The notes below the pieces were generated by a model. That model saw only the letters and a program-made list of their open reading frames with translations, had not been told where the DNA came from and made no database searches. Shown in pieces: positions 25,288-34,211 of a stretch of 38,602 nucleotides of DNA (positions are counted from its first letter, which is position 1; every line of letters begins with the position of its first letter). The stretch is from the NCBI RefSeq assembly GCF_003838195.1, contig NZ_RCBY01000056.1, forward strand, positions 1-38,602, written 5' to 3'. Both the position numbers and the translations under genes were made by a program. The DNA is from Okeania hirsuta. Lineage in GTDB: Bacteria; Cyanobacteriota; Cyanobacteriia; Cyanobacteriales; Microcoleaceae.

Positions 25288-26016
25288 ATGAAAATTGTTC
25301 TTGAGAATATTCATAAAAACTATGGTAAACGTGCCATAGTTAGCCGAGTTAATCTATTCATTGCCCAAGGAGAAATTGTTGGCCTACTCGGTCCTAATGG
25401 CGCAGGTAAAACCACTACATTCTATATCGCTACAGGTATAGAAAAACCCTCCCTTGGCACTGTCTTTTTAAATGAGTTAGATATCACAACTCTACCAATT
25501 CACAAGAGAGCAAAACTGGGTATTGGCTATCTAGCCCAGGAACCAAGTATTTTTCGCAACCTCAGTGTTAGAGATAATATTCTCCTGGTCTTGGAACAAA
25601 CAAAAATTCCTCGTCGCCAGTGGAAAAAGTTCTTAGATTCTCTATTGTATGAGTTTCGCTTAGAAAAAGTTGCTTCTACTTTAGGTTCCCAAGTTTCCGG
25701 TGGAGAACGGAGGCGAACAGAACTAGCAAGAGCCTTGGCCTCTAGCAAAGATGGACTAAGATTTTTGTTTTTAGATGAACCATTTGCAGGAGTAGACCCA
25801 ATTGCCGTTTCTGAAATTCAAAAGATTGTTGCCAAATTAAGAGAACGAAAAATGGGCATCCTTATTACCGACCATAATGTTAGAGAAACTCTAGAAATTA
25901 CTGATCGAGCCTATATTATGCGCGATGGACAAATATTGGCATCTGGAACAGCAGAAGAACTTTATAATAATCCTTTAGTACGTCAGTATTATTTGGGTGA
26001 TAAATTTAAGTTTTGA
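25288..26016 (+). CDS. lptB: LPS export ABC transporter ATP-binding protein
   Basis: 242 residues, typical LptB length. Walker A GPNGAGKT (35-42), Q-loop YLAQEPSIF, the LptB-type signature VSGGERRRTELARAL, Walker B FLFLDEPFAGVDP and H-loop ITDHNVRETL are all intact. The ERRR after the signature and the EPFAGVDPI sequence are characteristic of LptB rather than other ABC ATPases. It would drive LPS extraction from the inner membrane with LptF/G. ATG at 25,288. Located downstream of the lptA-like gene in the same direction. Confidence 0.93.
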   Translation: MKIVLENIHKNYGKRAIVSRVNLFIAQGEIVGLLGPNGAGKTTTFYIATGIEKPSLGTVFLNELDITTLPIHKRAKLGIGYLAQEPSIFRNLSVRDNILLVLEQTKIPRRQWKKFLDSLLYEFRLEKVASTLGSQVSGGERRRTELARALASSKDGLRFLFLDEPFAGVDPIAVSEIQKIVAKLRERKMGILITDHNVRETLEITDRAYIMRDGQILASGTAEELYNNPLVRQYYLGDKFKF

Positions 26017-26019
26017 ATT

Positions 26020-26170
26020 ACATTCAAAAATTAATTATTAATTATTATCTATCCGTTTTGCAGGATAGGATTGGGGAAGATGATTTTTTTCTTTATTTAT
26101 TCTTTAAATCAGAGGCTTTAAACCTTAATTATTCGGTAACATCAAATTTGGTAGCATTAGTATTATTCAC
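26020..26170. repeat. dispersed repeat family copy, joined to the 'atcaaatttggtagcatt' repeat
   Basis: attaattattaattatta, ctttaaatcagaggctttaa and attattcggtaa follow the order of the 19,680 copy. They run into acatcaaatttggtagcatt, which also occurs at 15,188 as atcaaatccggtagcatt. It is a mosaic of two repeats. Confidence 0.65.
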
Positions 26171-26524
26171 TCTTAAGGAATAAGATGCGATAATTTTAGG
26201 AGCTAACAGCCTTTAGTCCCTATGGACGATATGACAATACAGAGAATTATATCACTCCAATTTCTCGGGAACCATAGCTGGCAGATTTGATCTAAGTAGA
26301 CATCTCCACAAATCCAAAATAAAATCAATTATTATCCATAAACTGGAGAATACAAAGTTCTGTAAAAAACGGTTTGCTCTCAAGACTGAAAGTTTTACTG
26401 GGAAAGGCTTACAGCACCTACGCTCTGTGAATGGATAATTTTTAACCTTGAGTCAGTGAAACCCTTGACTAGCAATAGTTATTCCCAGAACTTTGCACTG
26501 TCTAGTCCATAAATTATCAATTAT
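26170..26524. other. spacer between convergent genes
   Basis: lptB and the PP2C gene converge here. No gene or clear terminator is identified; sequence after 26,170 looks unique. Confidence 0.4.
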
Positions 26525-27304
26525 TTATTCCTGTTCCTTGTTAAACTGCGCTAATAACAAAGTTAAATCGTCATCAGTTCTACCTGTAACTTTAGGCGAT
26601 CGCAAAAATTCTTCCAATTGTTTAGTCGCCTCTTGTTCATCTGTCACCACAGTCATAAACTTAAACAATGGTGCAAAAAACGGACAATGAGGCAACCCTC
26701 TTGGCATCTTCAAAGCCAGCATTTGTAACCCATCGGAAAAAATTGCTAAATGAAAAGGCTTTCCTTGCCAAATCTTGATTTGAGCAGCTTCCACACCTTG
26801 CTCTGAAATCAAAAAAGTTGTCTCATTAATATATTCTCCACTTTGAGGAGCAGTCAGCGGAAAGATATTTTCTTCACCATCTCCCACTACCGCCGCACCA
26901 TCTCCAACCTGAGCAGCAATAGCAAACTCTGATGTCGCCACCACCAAAATCAAAGTTGCAGCAAACTCCCGTGCTTCAACCTTCCTCACTTGAGACTCAG
27001 CCAAAACTGCTGTTCTCGCGGCTCTCAAAGCATCAATTAATTGATACTGCCAATCAACATTATTATCTTTAGACAAAAAATGTTGTTGAGAAATAGTTTC
27101 TACTGCAGCACTGACAGCTATTTTCGCCCCTACCTCCCCAAAATTAGATGAACCAGCGCCATCAGCAACTGCTGCAACTAAAATACCTTCCGGTAAAATC
27201 TCCCAATGATTTGCATCCTGACATGGTTGTCCACGTTTTTTGTGACTCGTACCTGCCACTGACACCGATACCACTCGCCAATGACCTTGTTCTTCTGTTG
27301 ACAT
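26525..27304 (-). CDS. PP2C-family protein phosphatase
   Basis: 259 residues. It shows the metal-binding and core motifs of the short PP2C branch: SHKKRGQPCQDA near residue 20, VAAVADGAGSS with the first conserved Asp-Gly, QVGDGAAVV, AIFSDGLQ and GRTDDDLTLLLA, the last supplying the C-terminal Asp pair. It predicts Mg/Mn-dependent Ser/Thr dephosphorylation in the cytoplasm. ATG at 27,304. The VWA protein gene lies upstream on the same strand, a pairing seen in TerY/PP2C/kinase modules; no kinase gene is in the window. The 400-bp gap between the two contains repeats. Confidence 0.88.
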   Translation of the reverse strand: MSTEEQGHWRVVSVSVAGTSHKKRGQPCQDANHWEILPEGILVAAVADGAGSSNFGEVGAKIAVSAAVETISQQHFLSKDNNVDWQYQLIDALRAARTAVLAESQVRKVEAREFAATLILVVATSEFAIAAQVGDGAAVVGDGEENIFPLTAPQSGEYINETTFLISEQGVEAAQIKIWQGKPFHLAIFSDGLQMLALKMPRGLPHCPFFAPLFKFMTVVTDEQEATKQLEEFLRSPKVTGRTDDDLTLLLAQFNKEQE

Positions 27305-27434
27305 AACCTAACTTTTGGTAACTTTCCTTATTTCATTTGTGCAAGATATTAGGTGTTCTGCTTTAGGTACTAATTGCTATAACACCTTCTTCTATAATTA
27401 ACGAGCTATCAGCTTTTATCGCTCTGAGTTATTT

Positions 27435-27466
27435 CAGTTATCAGTTATCAGTTATCAGTTATCAGT
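27435..27466. repeat. 7-bp tandem array (cagttat)
   Basis: Four perfect units plus a partial unit, in the gap between PP2C and VWA genes. Confidence 0.88.
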
Positions 27467-27472
27467 ACCTCT

Positions 27473-27557
27473 GCAATAACGAGGCTTGACATCAGGAATA
27501 TGCTCTTTTTTTTATCCTCTTAAAAGGGGAGACTTTAAACCACAATTTTTCGGTAAA
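27473..27557. repeat. dispersed repeat family copy
   Basis: caataacgaggcttgaca at the left resembles 5,062; cttaaaaggggagactttaa and tttttcggtaa at the right follow the order of the 19,680 copy. Confidence 0.6.
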
Positions 27558-27662
27558 AATCCCCGGGTTCTTATCATCCAGATGGTTGAGGAGGAGTCGA
27601 AATCTCCTTTCGGTTCCGGAATTATCCGCAAACGGGGGTGTCTCAAAAAAAATCTGCTGACT

Positions 27663-27689
27663 GCTGAAAGCTGAAAGCTGAAAGCTGAC
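27663..27689. repeat. 7-bp tandem array (gctgaaa)
   Basis: Three and a half units directly downstream of the VWA gene stop. Confidence 0.85.
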
Positions 27690-27704
27690 CGCTGAGGTAC
27701 TTCT

Positions 27705-28367
27705 TTAAACTGTTCCCCATCCAGGAGGAGGCAGGGCCACTTGTTCGTCAACTTTAGAGTGGGAAACCTGCTGCATACTGGCAGATAACCAAATAAACAT
27801 TTCCCGAAAGTCAAGTCCTCTCAGTTTTAGCGGTGTTCTGAGCGCAATTTCTCCAAGCTTATCCATATTTGCCCCTTCTACACCCACTGCAAAAAAGGCA
27901 ACGTGCTTGTTATCTTCTTCTTCTCTAATGCGCTCTGTTGCTTCCTTAACAACTTTTTCTGATTCACCTTGAGGTTCGCCATCAGTAATCAAAAAAATCC
28001 AAGGTCGATAGTAAGTTATGCCATTATTCCGATATTCTAACTTCCGAGCTGCAATCATATCCAGCGCTTTGTTAATAGCTGTACCCATGTAAGTTTGTCC
28101 TTGGGCTGTTAATACCGGGTTTTCAAATTGGTCTGCAGTGATAAACTCTTGCACAATTTTTATTTGGTTGTCAAAAGAAATAATTGCCACCTCTACTCGT
28201 TTTTTAGCTAAGTCATCGGTAATTAAATTATTTCTAAAAGTTTCTAACCCCTCATTCAAAGCTTGAATAGCGTTGCCTGTCATTGATGCTGAGGTATCCA
28301 ATAGTAGGACACAAGGACAGCGGGGTTCAGGGTTTTCTGCAAATTCTACTGCTTCATCAAGTCTCAT
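27705..28367 (-). CDS. VWA-domain protein (TerY-like)
   Basis: 220 residues, essentially one von Willebrand A domain. The metal-ion-dependent adhesion site is intact: LLLDTSASM (Asp24-x-Ser-x-Ser), a Thr in GQTYMGTAINKAL and Asp in FLITDGEP. The N-terminus MRLDEAVEFAENPEPRCPCV is typical of the TerY/YegL group found next to PP2C phosphatases and Ser/Thr kinases in bacteria. ATG at 28,367. The PP2C gene lies downstream on the same strand. The role is probably phosphorylation-based signalling, with VWA as a metal-dependent protein-binding module. The C-terminal VALPPPGWGTV is also common in this group. Confidence 0.85.
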   Translation of the reverse strand: MRLDEAVEFAENPEPRCPCVLLLDTSASMTGNAIQALNEGLETFRNNLITDDLAKKRVEVAIISFDNQIKIVQEFITADQFENPVLTAQGQTYMGTAINKALDMIAARKLEYRNNGITYYRPWIFLITDGEPQGESEKVVKEATERIREEEDNKHVAFFAVGVEGANMDKLGEIALRTPLKLRGLDFREMFIWLSASMQQVSHSKVDEQVALPPPGWGTV

Positions 28368-28626
28368 AGTAGTTTTTTGGCCTTATATTAACAATTTATA
28401 TTTTTTATATTTGTTTTCTTTATCTCTGATTCTAGAACTATATTTCTAGTAACTTTGGATTAAATACAACTAACATTCAGATGACATAGTACACCATAAG
28501 GCATTTTCCGACTAATATGAAATACGTTAATGTTTGCTAGCAAAGATTGATGGGGAGATGGGCAGATAGGTAGATGGGGAGATAGGGAGATTAGTATATT
28601 TGCACAATTTTTTGTATTTCATATAA
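28368..28626. other. spacer upstream of the VWA gene
   Basis: No gene; contains a gatggggagat/agatagg run (about 28,548-28,590). The VWA promoter should be in the first 100 bp. Confidence 0.4.
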
Positions 28627-28719
28627 TCAGGACTTGCGCAGTACCGCTACATATAGTGTATAATTTAGTCATTATTGCTGATATAACCACTATGATTGGT
28701 GCAGTTGCGTAAGTCCTGA
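28627..28719. mobile_element. MITE-like element, ~93 bp, TIR TCAGGACTTGCGCA (copy 3)
   Basis: tcaggacttgcgca (28,627-28,640) pairs with tgcgtaagtcctga (28,706-28,719), one mismatch. The size equals copies 1 and 2 but the interior is different except for a catatagtg element, so it is a distant member of the same family. Confidence 0.75.
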
Positions 28720-29056
28720 TAATATAACATCTAAAATGGATAGATAATCCTGGGTTGAAAGCTAGATGAATCAAAGTTTGTCCCAATTGATATTTCTATA
28801 ACACTACGTCTTGTTGTTAGGACAATAAATTTGGGTTGTAGGAAAAAGAAAAATGTCCTATCAAAAAATGCCTGAGAGTCTGTCTGCAGAAGGAAATTAC
28901 GTCAATGCCCTAAAAATGGCTATAACCCTTGGTAGTGAAGAATCAGGACTTAGGCAAAAACACTATATAGTGTTAAGCCTTAAGGATCTATCTGTATTGG
29001 CGATCTAAACTAGATTTCTCTTGACGATCGCCTGAACAACAAAATTCGTGAGTGTA
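28720..29056. other. spacer with a partial MITE end
   Basis: tcaggacttaggcaaaaaca followed by ctatatagtgtt (about 28,942-28,975) resembles half of the AGGACTTACGCA family. A 50-codon frame starting at 28,852 runs through it and is not credible as a gene. Confidence 0.4.
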
Positions 29057-29088
29057 TTAAAAGTAGGGAGTGTATAATCACACCCTAC
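29057..29088 (-). terminator. intrinsic terminator of serS
   Basis: On the minus strand, 11 bases after the serS stop, gtagggtgtg and cactccctac form a 10-bp stem with one mismatch and a 6-nt loop, followed by ttttaat. This is the clearest factor-independent terminator in the window. Confidence 0.75.
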
Positions 29089-29098
29089 CCGATCGCAA

Positions 29099-30385
<1,287 letters not shown>

Positions 30386-30439
30386 CTAAGCCCTTAATTT
30401 ATCCCACTTAACAGAATATTACTTTAGCTCAACTATTGT

Positions 30440-30646
30440 TCAAAAAGTCAAAATTTGAAAATCAAAAGTCAAAATCATAATATCTATAATTAATCTGTCA
30501 AAGCGAATCCCCACTGTTTTTGTCCGTAGGCAGTGATGACCACAATCTTGACACCAGTATTCGTGATGTCCTTTTCTGATATTAGTGCTTCCGCACGCTG
30601 GACATTGCAATTTTCTGAAAGTTTTATCAATCTTCATCGGCAACAT
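30440..30646 (-). CDS. small zinc-ribbon protein, possibly a transposase N-terminus; C-terminal tail repeat-derived
   Basis: 68 residues. CPAC (residues about 15-18) and CQDC (about 32-35) form a clear four-Cys zinc ribbon, with a CGSTNIRKGHHEYWCQDCGHH arrangement reminiscent of IS1/InsA-type transposase N-termini. After residue about 48 the sequence (IIDIMILTFDFQILTF) is coded by ttttgac/ttttgat-type repeat DNA, so the original C-terminus is probably lost. ATG at 30,646. It could be a truncated transposase or a free-standing zinc-ribbon protein; I cannot decide between these. Confidence 0.5.
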   Translation of the reverse strand: MLPMKIDKTFRKLQCPACGSTNIRKGHHEYWCQDCGHHCLRTKTVGIRFDRLIIDIMILTFDFQILTF

Positions 30647-30673
30647 AAATTTTGGTGTGAGGTCGATAGTTTA

Positions 30674-30776
30674 TAGCAGTTTTCATTAACATAGAATACA
30701 GAGATTTTGGCTTAAAGGCAGAAGGCAGAGGGCAGAAGACAGAAGCAATGCAAGTCTACCTTTGTGAAAACCGCTA
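30674..30776. mobile_element. MITE-like element, 103 bp, TIR TAGCAGTTTTCA, TA-flanked, carrying a 7-bp array
   Basis: Left end tagcagttttca (30,674-30,685) and right end tgaaaaccgcta (30,765-30,776) are inverted with one mismatch. TA lies on both sides. The interior carries ggcagaa-type heptamers (30,717-30,745). The right end supplies the stop codon of the adjacent minus-strand gene. Confidence 0.82.
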
Positions 30777-31013
30777 TAAATATTCTTCTAAAAAGCTCTC
30801 TATGTCTCCAATATAAGTGCAGTGACTATTCATGTGTCGGAGAAGATTTTTATTCTTACGTCGAACTGAATTGCCTAAATTATTAATATCAACAGCATTT
30901 TTTCTAATTTGATTTTCAATCCGACCGATATACCGAAAAACAATCCAGCTACAACCTATCACAGAAAAAATAGTAGTAACCATGCCGACCGTCACAATAG
31001 TTTCTGGAGTCAT
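30774..31013 (-). CDS. small membrane protein, stop codon supplied by a MITE
   Basis: 79 residues. One membrane helix (about 5-30, TIVTVGMVTTIFSVIGCSWI and VFRYIG) is followed by a charged, probably cytoplasmic segment. No family is recognised. ATG at 31,013, no strong ribosome binding site. The stop TAG is the terminal three bases of the MITE at 30,674-30,776, so the gene was probably longer before insertion. Whether it is expressed is unclear. Confidence 0.5.
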   Translation of the reverse strand: MTPETIVTVGMVTTIFSVIGCSWIVFRYIGRIENQIRKNAVDINNLGNSVRRKNKNLLRHMNSHCTYIGDIESFLEEYL

Positions 31014-31015
31014 TT

Positions 31016-31516
31016 ATTAAAGACCAGTACCAATCTGGAGATGTTCAATATTTTAGAAATTCTGGTAGTTCTGAAGCTAGGAGTCAGTTATTACTATGGT
31101 GTCGGCAATGTATTGTTTATCCTCGGCATCGCCTGACCACTCTAGTTGGTAGGGAATTGGGGACTAAATATGATGAGTTGCTGGCTAAATATTCTAGTGA
31201 TGAAAGTCTAAGCAAAGTCCAAGCTATTACTAAATATTTTGATAGGCAGATTGAGGCGATAGCGCTTATTGAGAAGTCCATGGCTGAAACTCCTAATATT
31301 CCTGCACTTCTGCAAATTAAGGCAATTAAAATTGGTGCAATTCAAGCTAAAAAAAGTTTTCTTTTGGCTGCTGAATCGGGTGTAAATGTAGATTTACTGG
31401 AGGCTATAAACACAGAAAAAGCTAAGGACTTCAAAACTCTAATTCCTTTTAAAGTAATTAGCCTTGCTCTTAGAAGGTTATGGCTAATGCTTAAAAAGGC
31501 CAATTGTACTAATTGA
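31016..31516 (+). CDS. hypothetical protein; 5' end unusual
   Basis: The conservative call starts at TTG 31,157 (119 residues), but the frame is open and protein-like for another 45 codons upstream (DQYQSGDVQYFRNSGSSEA, SQLLLWCRQCIVYPRHRLTT) with no ATG, GTG or TTG. The last in-frame stop is at 30,998. An ATT at 31,016 has ggag 6 nt upstream and is the start used for these coordinates; a truncated 5' end is the other possibility. Contents: soluble, helical-looking, with QAKKSFLLAAESGVNVDLLE near the middle and a basic hydrophobic end. No family is recognised. The far 5' part overlaps the start of the minus-strand membrane gene. Confidence 0.5.
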   Translation: MKDQYQSGDVQYFRNSGSSEARSQLLLWCRQCIVYPRHRLTTLVGRELGTKYDELLAKYSSDESLSKVQAITKYFDRQIEAIALIEKSMAETPNIPALLQIKAIKIGAIQAKKSFLLAAESGVNVDLLEAINTEKAKDFKTLIPFKVISLALRRLWLMLKKANCTN

Positions 31517-31642
31517 GCGATCGCTATAGTTGTCCCAAAAGGTTTAGGAAGTAAGTAAAAAAGTTACTCCTAAACTTCTCACCTTCTAAAAATCTAGACA
31601 ATCCTAGACACACTCTTCATCGGTGATGTTAAGCGAAGCCAT

Positions 31643-31743
31643 GGGAATGCTGACTCCTGTGAGGGAACGCGCACCAAGCAGGTTGAAAAATACTCCCCAC
31701 CTCCCCATCTCTTTTTAAATAGATCTCAAATGGGTTCTATAGA
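31643..31743. repeat. direct repeat, copy 1: includes the 3' end of the secreted-protein gene
   Basis: gggaatgctgactcctgtga to aaatgggttctata. A second, slightly longer copy is at 32,439-32,559. The repeat covers the last codons and stop of the gene at 31,715 and about 70 bp downstream of it. Confidence 0.85.
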
Positions 31744-32161
31744 AACCTAAAACCTTATCAGTATAGCTACCAATCTCACCTTGATTATATTGATTTGGAT
31801 CTCCTGCCATCCACCATGCTGCTGCTCGACGCACTGCTAACGACTCATCATTACCACTAGCAGCATACTGCTCTTTCAAAATATCTTCCATTACGCATCC
31901 CAAAATTTCCCTTGCTTTTGTTGTATTTGCTTCAAACTCTTTTACAGTCATTTCCTCTCCAGTGCAAAGTCTCGACCACCTGGGAATATTATCTGGCTTA
32001 ATTTGCCAGTCGCTATACAATCCATCATTTTCTGTTCCTGTTTGCGGTGCCGCTAGTCGGAGTGCTTCAACTAATGCCTGAACTTGAGTATTTGATATCT
32101 GTGCTTTTGCTGGCATTACCCAAATTATTAAAACAGCAACGATCCCTAATATAAATCTCAT
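31715..32161 (-). CDS. secreted protein of unknown function, cyanobacterial family
   Basis: 148 residues. A signal peptide is clear (MRFILGIVAVLIIWVMPAKA, cleavage about residue 20). The mature part is soluble and acidic, with the stretch TGTENDGLYSDWQIKPDNIP and, later, AVRRAAAWWMAGDPNQYN; I have seen this pattern as a conserved hypothetical in cyanobacteria. Two Cys (in RLCTGEE and LGCVMED) may form a disulphide. ATG at 32,161. Its 3' end lies within a direct repeat whose other copy, carrying the same C-terminal codons, is about 800 bp upstream. Confidence 0.72.
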   Translation of the reverse strand: MRFILGIVAVLIIWVMPAKAQISNTQVQALVEALRLAAPQTGTENDGLYSDWQIKPDNIPRWSRLCTGEEMTVKEFEANTTKAREILGCVMEDILKEQYAASGNDESLAVRRAAAWWMAGDPNQYNQGEIGSYTDKVLGFYRTHLRSI

Positions 32162-32279
32162 AGTGTCTCACCTATAACCAGAAGTCAATTTGACTTTATA
32201 TTATATATTAAGTTAAAGGTGTTTGTGTTATATAAGTAATACCAAATTAATAAATATTTGCTACAAATAGCTAGGATCT

Positions 32280-32345
32280 TTCTTAGGAGTCAACCCACCC
32301 CTAACCCCTCCTGGGAGGAGAAGTCAGGAGGACCGAGTCAGAATG
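32280..32345. repeat. dispersed 'acccctaacccctcctggg' repeat and gaccgagtcagg unit
   Basis: acccacccctaacccctcct (about 32,289) matches 10,908. agtcaggaggaccgagtcag (about 32,322) matches pieces at 18,290 and 38,365. Confidence 0.6.
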
Positions 32346-32438
32346 AATTGCTTCAATACCATTTTTCAGGTCGCAAATCATTCTTTTCTCTTGGTGCGCT
32401 ACCAGATGTGACTAGCGTCGTCGCGGGATATGACGCAA

Positions 32439-32559
32439 GGGAATGCTGACTCCTGTGAGGGAACACGCACCAAGCAGGTAGAAAAATGCTCCCATCCCCC
32501 CATCTCCCCATCTTTAACTATATAAATATAATATAGATAGACCTCAAATGGGTTCTATA
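32439..32559. repeat. direct repeat, copy 2: orphan copy of a gene's 3' end
   Basis: Partner of 31,643-31,743. On the minus strand tatagaacccatttgaggtc reads YRTHLRS, the last residues of the gene at 31,715, but no gene body precedes it. It contains a longer catctccccatc tract than copy 1. Confidence 0.82.
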
Positions 32560-32615
32560 ACATCTTGCTCTAGGGAGGTTCCATAGAACTTCCCTACTTT
32601 CTCCTCGGTTCGCTG

Positions 32616-33794
32616 TTACCCAAAAGCTTTAATTTCTGCAACTAATTTATCAATTTCTGCCTCTTGAGTAAAATAATGAACACAAGCTCTTACACAATCT
32701 GGATCGAGAATAGTTCGTACCATCATTCCCTGCTTTTCTAAATATTCAACTAACTGTTGATGAGACTTACCATTAGTTAACTGAAAAGAAACTAATCCAG
32801 CTTCTGGCGGTGCAGTTCGCAAACAATTAATCTCAGGAATTTTCTTTAAATTTTCCCATAAATATGCACTTAATTCTTTAATTTTTTCATATCTTTCTTC
32901 AGCAGTTCCCCACTGATTATGTAGAGCGATCGCCTCCTTTAAAGCCGGAGATAAAGGATAAGCAGAAGTCGCAATTTCGTAACGTTTACCATTAGGTTGC
33001 CAAGCAATTGGTTTACCACTTTTATCTTTGATAACACTCCGCCATCCAATAAAAGTAGGGCTTAAATTTTTCCTGGCTTCAGCACTGACATAAAGTCCCC
33101 CTAAACCACCAGGACCACACCACCATTTATGACCAGTAAAAGCATAAAAATCAACTTCTGTTTCGGCTAATTTTAAAGGTAAAACCCCTACAGATTGAGC
33201 AGCATCAACTAATACTTTTACTGGAAAAGGAGAGAAACTTTGACACATTTTAACAATTTCAGTCAATGGCAAAACCTGACCTGTATTCCACAATATATGG
33301 CTAATTACTAATAATTTAGTGTTTGGGCGTAAATTATTAGCAATAACTTCTACAGGGTCTCCTTCATTTAAAGTTGCCATAATCGGGCAAGTAGAAACCT
33401 CTATTTTAAAACGTCTTTGAATCTCCTCAATTGTAGCAATCACTCCAGGATGTTCGCAGTCAGAAAGTAATATATGGTCTCCTGCTTGCCAATCAATCCC
33501 CCAAAGTGGAATGTTACAACCGACAGTAACATCTTCTGTCAGAGTAATAGTATCTGGAGAAACTCCTAACTCAGCAGCGATCGCCCTCCGGACTGAAGCT
33601 ACTTGTTTTTCTACCCAAATTCCGGCTTTTCCAGAAAAAGGTCCGATATTTTGTATTTCTTGATAAGACTGATAAATTGCCTGTAAAGATGCTTCAGGCA
33701 TTGGTCCTTGCCCACCATAATTAAAATAAATTTTATTAGCTAAAGCCGGAAAATTTTGTTGATAATTTGATAATTGAGAGGGATGATGATTCAT
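32616..33794 (-). CDS. PLP-dependent aminotransferase class V enzyme, probably cysteine/cystine C-S lyase (C-DES-like)
   Basis: 392 residues, fold type I. The PLP-binding Lys223 is in FTGHKWWCGPGGLGG, with Asp197 in VLVDAAQSVG and a His (115) in SDCEHPG as the ring-stacking residue. The N-terminal IYFNYGGQGPMP resembles the cyanobacterial C-DES group, which releases sulphide or persulphide from cyst(e)ine, more than the SufS/NifS desulphurases. The usual flexible loop with the persulphide Cys is not evident, which supports a lyase rather than a desulphurase. ATG at 33,794. It lies 59 bp downstream of the HPt gene and may share its transcript. The exact substrate is uncertain. Confidence 0.8.
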   Translation of the reverse strand: MNHHPSQLSNYQQNFPALANKIYFNYGGQGPMPEASLQAIYQSYQEIQNIGPFSGKAGIWVEKQVASVRRAIAAELGVSPDTITLTEDVTVGCNIPLWGIDWQAGDHILLSDCEHPGVIATIEEIQRRFKIEVSTCPIMATLNEGDPVEVIANNLRPNTKLLVISHILWNTGQVLPLTEIVKMCQSFSPFPVKVLVDAAQSVGVLPLKLAETEVDFYAFTGHKWWCGPGGLGGLYVSAEARKNLSPTFIGWRSVIKDKSGKPIAWQPNGKRYEIATSAYPLSPALKEAIALHNQWGTAEERYEKIKELSAYLWENLKKIPEINCLRTAPPEAGLVSFQLTNGKSHQQLVEYLEKQGMMVRTILDPDCVRACVHYFTQEAEIDKLVAEIKAFG

Positions 33795-33853
33795 ATAAAT
33801 ATTGCAGATTATCTAATCATTTAGTGCTTTGGGATTATACCATAAATTTTTAT

Positions 33854-34201
33854 TTAAACTTGTAATTCTTCTAAAACAGACTTAGCAATAATAAACTCAT
33901 TTTCTAATTGAGTGAAAAGTGTTTCTGCTTCTGCTTTTGTTATGGTACCAGCTTTAGCCTTCTGCTCTAATATTGCAGAGATTTCAGCCAAGCGCACTAC
34001 TCCTAAATTACCACTGCTACCTCTCAAAGAATGAGCGCTTTTTTTTAGTGTTTTTGTGGCAGAGTTATCGATCGCCTCTTTAATAGCTAGTAACTGCTGT
34101 GGAGTATCTTCAATAAACAAATCGATCAGGTCCGTTACCAGATCTGCTTCGCCCTCTATCTGTACTTCTTGGCGAATATTTTCAATGACCTCCACTATCA
34201 C
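33854..34201 (-). CDS. HPt phosphotransfer domain, separated from its kinase by a one-base frameshift
   Basis: 115 residues. Phospho-acceptor His57 is in AHSLRGSSGNLG, the standard HPt motif. The only start is a GTG at 34,201 with no ribosome binding site. The same frame is open upstream through a Pro/Gln/Ser-rich linker ([20 protein letters not shown]) as far as an A8 run (34,291-34,298), where it would join the receiver domain of the hybrid kinase if one A were missing. I therefore take it as the C-terminal domain of the kinase, not an independent gene, unless translation starts at the GTG. Confidence 0.8.
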   Translation of the reverse strand: MIVEVIENIRQEVQIEGEADLVTDLIDLFIEDTPQQLLAIKEAIDNSATKTLKKSAHSLRGSSGNLGVVRLAEISAILEQKAKAGTITKAEAETLFTQLENEFIIAKSVLEELQV

Positions 34202-34211
34202 TGGAGGAGAA

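Noticed and set aside
27486-27814. Overlapping frames on both strands near the VWA gene's 3' end
   Set aside because: They run through a dispersed repeat and a heptamer array and antisense to the VWA gene.
28852-29008. Small plus-strand frame starting MSYQKMPESL
   Set aside because: Its second half is a partial MITE end; no ribosome binding site of note or family resemblance.
30909-31136. 75-codon plus-strand frame
   Set aside because: Mostly antisense to the small membrane gene and overlaps, in another frame, the more protein-like frame that continues to 31,516.
31543-31578. Possible terminator after the hypothetical gene at 31,516
   Set aside because: The arms (ggtttaggaagtaa and ttactcctaaact) are imperfect and no T-run follows.
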